From the NCBI GenBank assembly GCA_015067825.1, contig SVLQ01000005.1, positions 1 to 64,000 of the forward strand: DNA of 64,000 nucleotides, written 5' to 3'. The notes under the pieces are model-generated. The model saw only the letters and a program-made list of their open reading frames with translations, searched no databases and was not told the origin of the DNA. Positions 34,904-43,593 of the stretch are shown here, in pieces (position 1 is the stretch's first letter; each line of letters opens with the position of its first letter). This DNA is from Oscillospiraceae bacterium (GTDB taxonomy: Bacteria; Bacillota; Clostridia; Oscillospirales; QAMX01). The translations under genes and the position numbers were made by a program.

Positions 34904-36586
34904 ATGGCACACAAATTGAAAATTATTCCGCTTGGCGGCTTGAACGAAATCGGCAAAAATATCACGCTCTACGAGTACAACGGCGATATCATCATCGTCG
35001 ACTCCGGTCTGGCGTTTCCTGATGAGGAAATGTACGGCGTCGATCTGGTGATTCCGGATTTTACCTACCTTGCCGAGCACAAAAAGAAGGTACGCGCGGT
35101 TTTTCTGACCCACGGCCACGAAGACCACATCGGCTCGATCCCGTATCTGATGCGTGTGATCGACGCGCCGATCTACTGCACGCAGCTCACCGCCGGTCTG
35201 GTCGAGCTCAAGCTCGCCGAGCATAAGCTCTTGAGCAAGGTCGAGCTCCACCGCGTACAGCCGCGTGACGTGATCGAAGCGGGCGTGTTCTCGGTCGAAT
35301 TCATCGCCGTCAACCACTCGATTGCCGACAGCTGTGCGCTGGCGATCAAAACGCCGCTGGGTACGGTCGTGCAGACGGGCGACTTCAAGATCGACACGAC
35401 GCCGATCGACGGCAAGATGATCGACCTCACGCGCTTTGGCGAACTCGGCAACGAGGGCGTTCTGATGCTCCTGTCGGATTCGACAAACGTCGAACGCCCG
35501 GGCATGGCGATGTCCGAGCGCATGGTCGGCGAATCGTTCCGCTCGATCTTTAAAGACTGCGACAAGCGCATCATCGTCGCATCGTTTGCCTCCAACGTCC
35601 ACCGCATTCAGCAGATCATCGACGCCGCCGTCGAAAATGGGCGTAAGGTTGCCGTTTCCGGGCGCAGCATGGAAAATATCCTCAATCTGGGCTTGGAGCT
35701 CGGCCATATCCGCGTCAATCCCGAGTGTCTGATCGATATCAGCGACGTCGACCGCTACAACAAAAAGAAACTCTGCATCATCACCACCGGCAGTCAGGGC
35801 GAGCCGATGTCCGCGCTGGCGCGCATGGCTTCCGACAACCACAAGCAGGTGGAGATCTCGTCGGGCGACCTCGTCATTTTCTCGTCCAGCCCGATCCCCG
35901 GCAACGAAAAAACGGTCTACCATCTGGTCAACGAGCTCTTCAAAAAAGGCGCAGAAGTCATCTACGAGCGTCTGGCGGACGTCCACGTTTCCGGTCACGC
36001 CTGTCGGGAAGAGCTGAAGATGATGCTCGCGCTGACGAAACCGAAGTATTTTATGCCGGTTCACGGCGAATACCGCCACCTCGCCAGTCACGCAAACCTC
36101 GCCAAAACCTGCGGCATCCCCAAAAACAACATCTTTATCTCCGAAATCGGCCGCATTCTGGAGGTCAACAAAGACGGCAATGCCAAGCTCGGCGGCACGG
36201 TGGCCTCCGGCAAGGTGCTTGTCGACGGCTTGGGCATTGGTGACGTTGGCAGTGTCGTTCTGCGCGACAGAAAGCTCCTTTCCCAGGACGGCATCATCGT
36301 CGTGGCGTTTTCGCTTTCCGATGTCGATGGATCGATCCTCGCCGGCCCCGATATCATCACCCGCGGATTCGTCTACGCCAAGGAGGCCGAACCGATCATC
36401 GCGCAGCTCAAGGATCAGGCGATCCGCACGGTCGAAAGCTGCAGCCTTGGACGCGGCCACGATTGGGCGTCGATCAAAAACGAGCTGCGTGCTTCGCTCT
36501 CGTCGTTCCTCTATAAGCAGACCCGCCGTTCGCCGATGATCCTGCCCGTGCTGATGGGTATTTCGGATCAGGATTATACCTGGTAA
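34904..36586 (+). CDS. rnj: Ribonuclease J
   Basis: A 560-residue metallo-beta-lactamase/beta-CASP nuclease that processes and degrades RNA by endonuclease and 5'-3' exonuclease action. Metal ligands are seen in THGHEDHIGS (H70, H72, D74, H75) and in the beta-CASP part (SDSTNVERPG, FSSSPIPGNE, MPVHGEYRHL). Start MAHKLKIIPLGGLNEIGKN follows caggagaa. Single gene between its own promoter and terminator. Only one paralogue is seen here. Confidence 0.95.
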   Translation: MAHKLKIIPLGGLNEIGKNITLYEYNGDIIIVDSGLAFPDEEMYGVDLVIPDFTYLAEHKKKVRAVFLTHGHEDHIGSIPYLMRVIDAPIYCTQLTAGLVELKLAEHKLLSKVELHRVQPRDVIEAGVFSVEFIAVNHSIADSCALAIKTPLGTVVQTGDFKIDTTPIDGKMIDLTRFGELGNEGVLMLLSDSTNVERPGMAMSERMVGESFRSIFKDCDKRIIVASFASNVHRIQQIIDAAVENGRKVAVSGRSMENILNLGLELGHIRVNPECLIDISDVDRYNKKKLCIITTGSQGEPMSALARMASDNHKQVEISSGDLVIFSSSPIPGNEKTVYHLVNELFKKGAEVIYERLADVHVSGHACREELKMMLALTKPKYFMPVHGEYRHLASHANLAKTCGIPKNNIFISEIGRILEVNKDGNAKLGGTVASGKVLVDGLGIGDVGSVVLRDRKLLSQDGIIVVAFSLSDVDGSILAGPDIITRGFVYAKEAEPIIAQLKDQAIRTVESCSLGRGHDWASIKNELRASLSSFLYKQTRRSPMILPVLMGISDQDYTW

Positions 36587-36591
36587 AATGC

Positions 36592-36623
36592 GCTCTCCGG
36601 ATAGCCTCCGGAGAGCCTTTTTT
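36592..36623 (+). terminator. Terminator after RNase J
   Basis: GCTCTCCGGA / TCCGGAGAGC stem with a five-base loop followed by six T residues. Confidence 0.92.
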
Positions 36624-36669
36624 GCGTGCAGAAAAGTGCAAGTGCGGCTATGCCGCTACCGTCGGCGCT

Positions 36670-36678
36670 TGGTATAAT
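36670..36678 (+). promoter_or_regulatory. Extended -10 promoter
   Basis: TTGGTATAAT is an extended -10 (TGnTATAAT) with no recognisable -35. It lies 21 bases before the start codon of the AraC-methyltransferase gene. Confidence 0.5.
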
Positions 36679-36699
36679 AATAGCATGGGAGGCGATACG

Positions 36700-37866
36700 A
36701 TGCAATGGGAAGTTATGATGAATCGGGCGATGGATTATATCGAGGAAAATTTGGCGGGCAAGATCGATTTTGCGCGTGCGGCGCGGGTTGCGGCGTGCTC
36801 GAAGTGGGAGTTCAGCCGGGCTTTTTCGATGGCGGCGTCTGTTTCGGTTGCGGAATACGTGCGCGGTCGGCGAATGACTTTGGCGGCAGTTGATTTAAAA
36901 AACGGCGAAAAAGTGATCGATGTTGCGGTAAAATACGGCTATGAATCGTCGACGGCGTTTTCGCGCGCGTTTCGGAGGTTCCACCAAATGTCACCGACCG
37001 AAGCTCGAACGCATCATGGCGTGCTGAATGGGATTCCGAAGATCGTTTTCAAAGCCGCCGCGGAAAAAGAACAAAACGGGAAAACCATCGGTGTGATCGG
37101 AGCGGTGACGGTCGATCGGGTGGTGACCGAAAACGCGGAAGTGCAGCAAATTCACCGAACAAACCGAAATTTCTGGGACGGGTGCGGCGAAGAACAGTTG
37201 GGGCGGATCACTCTGCCGCAATGGGGCGCTTTTTTGGGTGAGAAGACTTGCGGCTTTTTGCGGGATTTACGCGGGAAGCGCGTGTTGGAAATTGCCTGCG
37301 GAGACGGCCGATCGCTGTGCTGGTGCGCAAAACAGGGGGCCGCAGAGCTTTGGGGCATTGATTTGTCGGGGGTGCAGTTAGCGCAGGCGCGAGAAAGTTT
37401 GCAGGGAGAGCCATGTCCGGTCTTTCTCCTGCAAACTGCGATGGAAACGTTGGAAGGTGTTCCGGAACAGTATTTTGACATCGTCTTTTCGGTTTACGGG
37501 ATCGGTTGGGCGACGGATCTGGCCGCGACGTTCCGACGGATTGCCGCCGTTCTAAAGCCGAACGGCACGTTTCAATTCAGCTGGTCGCATCCGTTTCACA
37601 AATGTACCTCCTTCCAAAGCGGCAGTTTGACGGTACACAAGAGTTATCATGACGAAAGCTGGTATTCTTTGCAGGTACCCGGCGGGGATGTCTGTATGCG
37701 CGACCGGACGGTTTCGAGCTATATCAATGCCTTGATCGGGGCCGGGTTTTCAGTAGAACGCATGATTGAAGATGCCGGGAATATCCCGGAAGACGGTGTG
37801 TCACTTTTTGTGGAAAAAGCGCGGATGATTCCGATTACACTGGCGATTCAAGCTCGAAAGTGCTGA
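36700..37866 (+). CDS. AraC-type regulator fused to a SAM methyltransferase
   Basis: A 388-residue fusion. Residues 5-105 are an AraC/XylS DNA-binding domain with two helix-turn-helix motifs (the second contains VAVKYGYESSTAFSRAFRRFHQMSPTEAR). From about residue 150 the protein is a class I SAM-dependent methyltransferase with motif I VLEIACGDGRSL (near 195-206) and the LKPNGTFQFSWSHP strand typical of type 11 enzymes. Fusions of AraC domains to enzymes include Ada-like DNA repair proteins, but here no catalytic Ada cysteine pair is seen. ATG at 36700 follows gggaggcg. Target and ligand unknown. Confidence 0.85.
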   Translation: MQWEVMMNRAMDYIEENLAGKIDFARAARVAACSKWEFSRAFSMAASVSVAEYVRGRRMTLAAVDLKNGEKVIDVAVKYGYESSTAFSRAFRRFHQMSPTEARTHHGVLNGIPKIVFKAAAEKEQNGKTIGVIGAVTVDRVVTENAEVQQIHRTNRNFWDGCGEEQLGRITLPQWGAFLGEKTCGFLRDLRGKRVLEIACGDGRSLCWCAKQGAAELWGIDLSGVQLAQARESLQGEPCPVFLLQTAMETLEGVPEQYFDIVFSVYGIGWATDLAATFRRIAAVLKPNGTFQFSWSHPFHKCTSFQSGSLTVHKSYHDESWYSLQVPGGDVCMRDRTVSSYINALIGAGFSVERMIEDAGNIPEDGVSLFVEKARMIPITLAIQARKC

Positions 37867-37948
37867 AAAACAAGAAAACAGACACGTGAAAAAACTGCAT
37901 ACCTTTGCATAAATCCGCGAAAAAAATTGCAAAGAGAAAAAAATCTTA

Positions 37949-37977
37949 TTGAATTGTCGGGGGAAATCCTGTATAAT
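37949..37977 (+). promoter_or_regulatory. Promoter of the second sugar operon
   Basis: TTGAAT, 17-base spacer, TATAAT, about 65 bases before the first gene. Confidence 0.65.
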
Positions 37978-38041
37978 GTAGTTGTGGCTTTTTCGAAGTA
38001 AAGCCGCATGAATTTGAAAGCTCTGAACGGAGGAAAGTCCT

Positions 38042-38839
38042 ATGATCCAGCTTGGCGTCAATACTGTTTTGTACAAAGCGTATTCCCTGCGGGAAGCGGT
38101 GGAAAACCTCAAAAAGATCGGCTACGACGGTTTTGAAATCTCGGCGATCGAAGGCATGTGTGAACACCTGAAGCTCAGCGAGTGGAAAGACCAGAAAAAC
38201 GAAATTAAAGAACTCTGCGAAGAATTTGATATGAAGATCCTCGCCTCCGAGGTTGCTTCCAGCGATCCGGCGCGTCTGACGCTTGCGTTTGAAGCGGCCA
38301 AAGAGATCGGCATCCCGGTCATCAACATCGGCCCGCGCGGCAAATCCAACGTCGAAGAAGACCTCGTCGAATGTATCAACCACATGGAAATGCTCGCCAA
38401 GCTCGCCGAGAGCTACGAAGTGACGCTCTGCATGAAGGCGCACGTCGGCGCCAGCGTATTCAGCACGCCGACCACGCTCCGTCTGATCGAAAAAGTGCAG
38501 AATCCGTACTTCGGCATCGATATGGACCCGAGCCATATCTTCCGCTGCGGAGAAGAACCGGAAGAAGCCCTGTCGGCCGTTCTGCCGTATATGCGCCACA
38601 TCCACATCCGTGACTGCATCGAACGCCAGTCCTCTCCGGGTATGCCGCTGCAGCAGACCTGCGGCGTGGGCAACATCAACCTCCGCGGCTACGTCGCCGA
38701 AATGGTCAAGCAGGGCTACAACGGCCCGGTCGACCTCGAAGTCATCGGCCCGGATCAGCCGCTCGCCGACGCCAACATCATCGCCGCCGAAAGCTACGGC
38801 TACCTGAACGCCTGCCTGAAAGCGCTGGGCGCCAGATAA
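38042..38839 (+). CDS. Sugar isomerase/epimerase-like protein
   Basis: A 265-residue TIM-barrel protein of the xylose isomerase-like superfamily (metal-dependent isomerases of sugars, sugar phosphates and inosose). Family features are FEISAIEGMCEH at the first strands, MDPSHIFRCGEEP and HIHIRDCIER (metal ligands) and GPVDLEVIGPDQ near the end. It is distant from the similar gene at 4888. Start with cggaggaaag. First gene of an operon with a sulfatase-fold protein and two Gfo/Idh dehydrogenases. Substrate unknown. Confidence 0.75.
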   Translation: MIQLGVNTVLYKAYSLREAVENLKKIGYDGFEISAIEGMCEHLKLSEWKDQKNEIKELCEEFDMKILASEVASSDPARLTLAFEAAKEIGIPVINIGPRGKSNVEEDLVECINHMEMLAKLAESYEVTLCMKAHVGASVFSTPTTLRLIEKVQNPYFGIDMDPSHIFRCGEEPEEALSAVLPYMRHIHIRDCIERQSSPGMPLQQTCGVGNINLRGYVAEMVKQGYNGPVDLEVIGPDQPLADANIIAAESYGYLNACLKALGAR

Positions 38840-38909
38840 GTTTGTCGGTCGGAAAACGGACCGAATTTACAATCGTAAAGCGAATCAAAGATAAAGGAGA
38901 CAACCGAGC

Positions 38910-40295
38910 ATGAAAAAGAAAAAGAACGTACTCTTTCTGGGAATCGACTCCTGCCGCTCGCTGAATCTGAGCCTTTGCGGCTACCACCGTCAGACGACTC
39001 CGCACATCGACCGCCTGGCCGAAGACGGCGTCAACTTTGTCAACTGCTTCTCGCCGAGCATCCCGACCCCTCCGGGCTACTCTGCGCTTCTGACCGGCCG
39101 TGACTGCTTCGGCACCGGCATCGTCACCCTGCGCAACGTCCCGCAGCTCCCCGAAGGCATCACCCTGCAGGAAGAACTGGCCAGAAACGGCTATAACTGC
39201 ACCTGCATCGGCTTCGGCGACGGCGAATACACCCACGGCTTCCACAACTACATCAATTACTCCGGCTGGGGCGCCGACCGCGCCGACGGCAAATCGCACA
39301 AGGCCGAAAATATGAACGACGTGGCGATCCCCGAACTGAAGCGCCTTGCCGCCGAAGACAAGCCGTTCTTCCTCTTCCTCCGCCACATGGATCCGCACTC
39401 GCCGTACCTCCCGCCCGCACCGTTCGACAGAATGTTCTACGGCGGCGACGAATGCGATCCCGAAAACCACTCCCTCGACGAACTCTACGACTTCAAGCCC
39501 TTCCGCGACTACTTCCGCGAATGGTTCCCGGCGGGCTGCACCGATAAGGAATACATCAACGCCCAGTACGACGGTGCCATCGCCTACATGGACAGCTGCA
39601 TCCAGAATATCTTCGCCACGCTGACCGCGCTCGGCATCGAGGAAGAAACGCTGGTCGTCGTCACCAGTGACCACGGCGAAACGCTCGACGAGCACAGCTG
39701 CTACTACGATCACCACGGCCTCTACGAAGGCACGCTGCACGTTCCGCTGGTGTTCAAGCTGCCCGGTGTCGTTCCGGAAGGCTACGTCTTTGACGACTAT
39801 GTCCAGCAGAAGGACGTCATGCCGACGATCCTTGATATCCTCGGCATCAAATCGAAGCTCAAGTTCGACGGCCGCAGCCTGACCCCGATGTGGAACGGCG
39901 GCGAACGCGAAGCCGAACCCGAAATGTACCTCACCGAAGCGACCTGGATGCGCAAGCACGGCTGGCGTACGCCGGAATGGAAGCTCATCGTCGCGCTCGA
40001 ACCCGACTTCCACTTCAAGCCGCAGGTCGAGCTCTATAACCTCATCAAAGACCCGCTCGAGCTCGAAAACGTCGCCGACAAAGAACCGGCCGTCGTCAAG
40101 ATGCTGATGAAGCGCATGGAGAAACACATCGCCAAGCGCAAGAAGGCCTACAAGCTGGAAGAAGCGCCGATCGAGACGGCCGGCAGAACCTGGAACGGTA
40201 TGGATCGCCCGTTTGCAAGCAGCGAAGAAGCCTACAACACCATGCATATCGGCGATCCGGCTGCTGCCCAGAAGCTGCAGGAACAGAAACGATAA
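38910..40295 (+). CDS. Sulfatase-fold hydrolase lacking the formylglycine site
   Basis: A 461-residue cytoplasmic protein of the alkaline phosphatase superfamily. The N-terminal metal motif (LFLGIDSCRSLNLSLCGY) and the DHGETLDEHSCYYDHHGLY segment are clear. In true sulfatases CxPxR supplies a cysteine or serine that becomes formylglycine; here the aligned stretch reads TPPGYSALLTGR, with Thr 53 at the nucleophile position and Tyr 57 in place of Arg. It may therefore be a phospho- or phosphonate-type hydrolase with a Thr nucleophile, or inactive on sulfate esters. No signal peptide. Start with aaaggagac. Confidence 0.8.
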   Translation: MKKKKNVLFLGIDSCRSLNLSLCGYHRQTTPHIDRLAEDGVNFVNCFSPSIPTPPGYSALLTGRDCFGTGIVTLRNVPQLPEGITLQEELARNGYNCTCIGFGDGEYTHGFHNYINYSGWGADRADGKSHKAENMNDVAIPELKRLAAEDKPFFLFLRHMDPHSPYLPPAPFDRMFYGGDECDPENHSLDELYDFKPFRDYFREWFPAGCTDKEYINAQYDGAIAYMDSCIQNIFATLTALGIEEETLVVVTSDHGETLDEHSCYYDHHGLYEGTLHVPLVFKLPGVVPEGYVFDDYVQQKDVMPTILDILGIKSKLKFDGRSLTPMWNGGEREAEPEMYLTEATWMRKHGWRTPEWKLIVALEPDFHFKPQVELYNLIKDPLELENVADKEPAVVKMLMKRMEKHIAKRKKAYKLEEAPIETAGRTWNGMDRPFASSEEAYNTMHIGDPAAAQKLQEQKR

Positions 40296-40320
40296 CGAGT
40301 AAGAAACCGGAGAGAACAAT

Positions 40321-41322
40321 ATGTTGAGAGTCTGTGTCATCGGTCTCGGACACATCGGCAATCTGCATTCGCGCATCTACATGGGCTGCGAAGAAGCGGA
40401 ACTGGTCGGTGTCTGCGACCTGATCGAAGAACGTGCCGCCGCGGCCGGCAAGGCCTACGGTGTGCCGTATTATCTGGATGCCCAGCAGATGCTGGACGAA
40501 CTGAAACCGGACCTCTGCAGCGTGGCAACGGGCGGTTACGAGTACAGCTCGGACCACTACAAGCCCTCGATGCAGGTTCTGGCTTCCGGGTCGCACCTTC
40601 TGTGCGAAAAACCGATCTCCAACGATATCGGCCACGCGCGCGAAATGGTCGCGCTGGCAGAGAAGAATAACCTCTGCTTTGGTCTTGACTTCAACCACCG
40701 CTTTACGCCGGCCGCGTTCGAGGCTGAAAAGTGGATGGCGGAAGGCCGCCTCGGCGATCTGCTCTTCTGCAACATGGCGCTGTGGATCGGCAAGCCCGGC
40801 GAATTCGAATCGCCCTACTACCATCTCAAAGCGCTCAACCCGCACAGCGTCGACATCATGCGCCACTTTATGGGCGACGTCGAAAAGGTGCAGTGCTTTG
40901 CGATGAAGGCGCCCGGCAGAAATATCTGGTCGTCGGCGTCGATCAATATGTACTTCAAAAACGGCCAGATCGGCCACCTGACCTCCAGCTACGACCTTGC
41001 CCGCGGTCATCCGATGGAACGCTGCGAGATCGCCGGCACGAAGGGCCGCATGGTTATCGAGGATATGTGGCGTCAGTCGACGCTGTATCCGGCCGATAAC
41101 ATGACCAAGCTCTGCTACACGAACCCTGTCTTCGGCGGCTATTCGAACTTCGACGATACGTTCCGCTGCCGTATCGAGACGTTTGTGAAGCAGGTGAATG
41201 CCGGCGTGAAGCCCGCCGACATCAACGGCACGGGCCGCGACGGTCTGGAAGCCCAGCGCGTGATCCACGCGGCGATCAAGAGCCTGGATGAAGGCCGCAT
41301 CGTCGAAGTCGCGGAGATTTAA
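40321..41322 (+). CDS. Gfo/Idh/MocA family oxidoreductase
   Basis: A 333-residue NAD(P)-dependent dehydrogenase. It has the Rossmann motif GLGHIGNLH (residues 7-15), the catalytic EKP motif (LLCEKPISND) and a C-terminal alpha/beta substrate domain with LNPHSVDIMRHFMG. Such enzymes oxidise sugars, inositols or other polyols. It lies 25 bases after the sulfatase-fold gene and 70 before a second enzyme of the same family. Confidence 0.85.
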   Translation: MLRVCVIGLGHIGNLHSRIYMGCEEAELVGVCDLIEERAAAAGKAYGVPYYLDAQQMLDELKPDLCSVATGGYEYSSDHYKPSMQVLASGSHLLCEKPISNDIGHAREMVALAEKNNLCFGLDFNHRFTPAAFEAEKWMAEGRLGDLLFCNMALWIGKPGEFESPYYHLKALNPHSVDIMRHFMGDVEKVQCFAMKAPGRNIWSSASINMYFKNGQIGHLTSSYDLARGHPMERCEIAGTKGRMVIEDMWRQSTLYPADNMTKLCYTNPVFGGYSNFDDTFRCRIETFVKQVNAGVKPADINGTGRDGLEAQRVIHAAIKSLDEGRIVEVAEI

Positions 41323-41392
41323 GGACGAACCGAAATTTTAGCGGTCCGACGGAACGTCGGATCGACAAACAGAAAAAAAGGAGCTGACCATT

Positions 41393-42505
41393 ATGGCAAT
41401 CAAAGTTGGCGTCGTCGGTATGGGCGGCATTGGTCATACCCACGCACGTGCCTACGCGAACGATCCGCTGGCCGAGCTGATCGCGGTTTGCGATATCAAC
41501 CGTGAAAAGGCCGACAAAGCGGCAGAAGAATTTGGCGTCAAGGCGTACTACTCCCTCAAGGAAATGATCGAAGACCTGCCGGATCTGGAAGCGGTCTCGA
41601 TCTGCACCAGCGGTTACGAAAACGGCTCGTTCCACTTCGAACCGGCGATGGAAGCCCTTTCCTACGGCAAGAAGGTCCTCTGCGAGAAGCCCCTCTGCGC
41701 CGATATCCGCGATGCCCGCGAGCTCGTCAAATACGCCGCGGACAACAAGCTCTACCTCGGCTGCAACCTGAACCACTACTTCACCGACATCGCCGCCAAA
41801 GCGAAGAAAATGCAGGAAGACGGCGAGATCGGCGAATTGGCGTACTGCCTGCATAAGGTCGGCTTCGACGGCAGCGACTACGGCTACGGCGGCGTGGGCG
41901 ATCTGAAGTCCCGTTGGCTCAAGCCCTATTCGCACTGCAAAGCCTTCCTCACGCATCCCTTCTCGGTCATGCGCTACTTCTGCGGCGATATCACCCACGT
42001 CCAGGCGTTCCTTGACCGTCCGGGTGTCCGCAAGACCGCGGGCGATCCGATGCTGTCGATCAACAGCGTCAACTGCAAGTTCGAAAAAGGCGGCGTCGGT
42101 GTCCTGATCAGCCAGCGCGGCGATGCGCGTTTTGGTCTCGGCGGTTGGTGGAGCTATGAGCACGCCGGCACGAAGGGCACCTTCTGCATCGAAAACTGCG
42201 TCGAAAAGCTGACCTATTGGCCCGGCCACAGAAAAGACGACGAAGGCAAACTCTATATGCCCGAACCGGAAATCACCGATACCGGCATCAAGAGCTTCGA
42301 CGCCACGTTCCCGGCCCGTATCCACGCCTGGCTCGAAGACCTCACCAACAAGGTGCATTACGAATTCATCCGTTCGTCCGGCCGCGACGCGCTGGCGACC
42401 CTCGAATACATCGAAGCGGTCATCCAGTCCTACGAGCAGGGCGGCGAGATGGTTCGCCCGCATCCGCTGCCGGCCATCCACGGTACGCCGGAATACATCC
42501 ACTAA
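41393..42505 (+). CDS. Gfo/Idh/MocA family oxidoreductase, second copy
   Basis: A 370-residue dehydrogenase with the Rossmann motif GMGGIGHTHAR (residues 9-19), the EKP motif (LCEKPLCAD) and a longer C-terminal domain than the upstream paralogue. Binding site aaaaaggag. The pair may catalyse an oxidation and a reduction of the same sugar before or after the isomerase acts. Last gene of the operon; a pair of palindromic repeats follows. Confidence 0.85.
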   Translation: MAIKVGVVGMGGIGHTHARAYANDPLAELIAVCDINREKADKAAEEFGVKAYYSLKEMIEDLPDLEAVSICTSGYENGSFHFEPAMEALSYGKKVLCEKPLCADIRDARELVKYAADNKLYLGCNLNHYFTDIAAKAKKMQEDGEIGELAYCLHKVGFDGSDYGYGGVGDLKSRWLKPYSHCKAFLTHPFSVMRYFCGDITHVQAFLDRPGVRKTAGDPMLSINSVNCKFEKGGVGVLISQRGDARFGLGGWWSYEHAGTKGTFCIENCVEKLTYWPGHRKDDEGKLYMPEPEITDTGIKSFDATFPARIHAWLEDLTNKVHYEFIRSSGRDALATLEYIEAVIQSYEQGGEMVRPHPLPAIHGTPEYIH

Positions 42506-42511
42506 GGATTA

Positions 42512-42574
42512 CCCCACAAATCCAAGATTTGCGGGGACCCCGGAATCAGCCCCACAAATCCAAGATTTGCGGGG
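42512..42574 (+). repeat. Pair of 25-nt palindromic repeats (site A)
   Basis: Two copies of CCCCACAAATCCAAGATTTGCGGGG at 42512-42536 and 42550-42574, spaced 38 bases start to start. A truncated third copy (CCCCACAAAG) lies at 42589-42598. Each can form a hairpin with CCCC/GGGG and CAAATC/GATTTG. A related pair lies at 46556-46616. Confidence 0.85.
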
Positions 42575-42606
42575 GCCCCGGGAGCAAGCCCCACAAAGAA
42601 CCGATC

Positions 42607-42643
42607 AAAGCAGCGCACGGAATCTCCGTGCGCTGCTTTTTCG
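42607..42643 (+). terminator. Terminator of the second sugar operon
   Basis: AAAGCAGCGCACGGA / TCCGTGCGCTGCTTT stem with a two-base loop, followed by a T-rich end. Confidence 0.88.
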
Positions 42644-42678
42644 ACAGACAGTTTTTTTAAAAAAAATTATTTTAGGGG

Positions 42679-42707
42679 TTGACAAATGCAGGCGAATTTG
42701 GTATAAT
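42679..42707 (+). promoter_or_regulatory. Promoter of tRNA-Gly
   Basis: TTGACA, 17-base spacer, TATAAT, 33 bases before the mature tRNA. Confidence 0.85.
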
Positions 42708-42740
42708 ATCAAAGTAAGGTTTGCGGTAAGCAAAACAAAT

Positions 42741-42816
42741 GCGGATTTAGCTCATCTGGTAGAGCGCCACCTTGCCAAGGTGGAGGTAGCGAGTTCGAGC
42801 CTCGTAATCCGCTCCA
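42741..42816 (+). tRNA. tRNA-Gly (anticodon GCC)
   Basis: A 76-base cloverleaf: acceptor GCGGATT / AATCCGC, D-arm GCTC...GAGC, anticodon stem CCACC / GGTGG around TTGCCAA, T-loop GTTCGAG. The discriminator is T and CCA is encoded. Glycine identity fits anticodon GCC and U73. It is a single tRNA between its own promoter and terminator. Confidence 0.97.
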
Positions 42817-42818
42817 TA

Positions 42819-42849
42819 AAAACCACGTACGGTTGTACGTGGTTTTTTT
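42819..42849 (+). terminator. Terminator after tRNA-Gly
   Basis: AACCACGTAC / GTACGTGGTT stem with a GGTT loop, then seven T residues. Confidence 0.92.
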
Positions 42850-42911
42850 GTTGTAAAAAAAATCAACCTGTGGTAGATTTTGCAGTCAACGAAAATTCAA
42901 ATCGTCCCTTG

Positions 42912-42940
42912 TTGAAGTGTTCCGCAATTTATGCTATAAT
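42912..42940 (+). promoter_or_regulatory. Promoter of the small protein gene at 42975
   Basis: TTGAAG, 17-base spacer, TATAAT, 34 bases before the ATG. Confidence 0.65.
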
Positions 42941-42974
42941 GAAGTCAAGGACAAATACAGTTTGGAGGGATCGT

Positions 42975-43421
42975 ATGAAAACTTGCGGATTTTTGAAGTT
43001 TGTCGCGGGGTATACTGCTGGCGTGATGGCCACCGTTGCGGGATCGTCGGCGCTCAAAAAGATTGTCAAGGAGATCAAAAATGATCTGCACAATGAACGT
43101 ACTTTTGTCTCGCCCGATGGCGACCACCGCGTAGAGCTGCTTTATGGTTCGTCGGAAACGGCTAAGGGCCTGACGTATATCAAGATCACCGTCTCGACCG
43201 AGAATGGACACGGTTGTAAGTTGGTTGTTCTCTCGAGAAAATGCGGTGATTTCGTGAATGCCGTGTGCGAATGGTTTGATAACGATCATTTTCGATTGCT
43301 GGTTGGAAACGGAAAGCACCGACAGTGCTGGGATGTAAACTTTGATGGAGAGGACGTCGCAGCATATTATCATATTCAGAAGGTTGACTCGGGGAGTGAC
43401 TCGGTTCAAGTGTCGTTCTGA
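42975..43421 (+). CDS. Small protein with hydrophobic N-terminus, unknown function
   Basis: A 148-residue protein with a hydrophobic segment at residues 6-25 (FLKFVAGYTAGVMATVAGSSAL) and a polar remainder with predicted beta strands (DHRVELLYG, CKLVVLSRKCGDFV, FRLLVGNG). The segment could anchor it or serve as a weak signal. The ATG follows ggaggg; the much longer track ORF starts in the tRNA and is not credible. Own promoter and terminator. I do not recognise the family. Confidence 0.65.
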   Translation: MKTCGFLKFVAGYTAGVMATVAGSSALKKIVKEIKNDLHNERTFVSPDGDHRVELLYGSSETAKGLTYIKITVSTENGHGCKLVVLSRKCGDFVNAVCEWFDNDHFRLLVGNGKHRQCWDVNFDGEDVAAYYHIQKVDSGSDSVQVSF

Positions 43422-43438
43422 AAGAAAATGTACACAGA

Positions 43439-43484
43439 AGCTCTGCCTTGCGAACGCGGGACAGAGCTTTTGCTTTTTTAGCTT
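43439..43484 (+). terminator. Terminator after the small protein gene
   Basis: AAGCTCTG...CAGAGCTT stem, interrupted inside, followed by TTGCTTTTTT. Confidence 0.6.
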
Positions 43485-43520
43485 TGGTTTGGCTTTTGGT
43501 ATGAAGATCGCGGAAATCTC

Positions 43521-43549
43521 TTGTATTTGAGGCTGTTTTCCTGTATAAT
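43521..43549 (+). promoter_or_regulatory. Promoter of the esterase gene
   Basis: TTGTAT, 17-base spacer, TATAAT, 44 bases before the ATG. Confidence 0.65.
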
Positions 43550-43593
43550 ATGGGTGTGGCAAGAACAAAACAGAATATGGGAGCGTGACGAAT

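Noticed and set aside
42512-42574. CRISPR-like repeats
   Set aside because: Only two to three copies with short spacers that are partly conserved, and no cas genes; palindromic operon-end elements explain them better.
42567-42975. Long N-terminal extension of the 148-residue protein
   Set aside because: The longer frame crosses the tRNA gene and two terminators; the ATG at 42975 has its own promoter and binding site.
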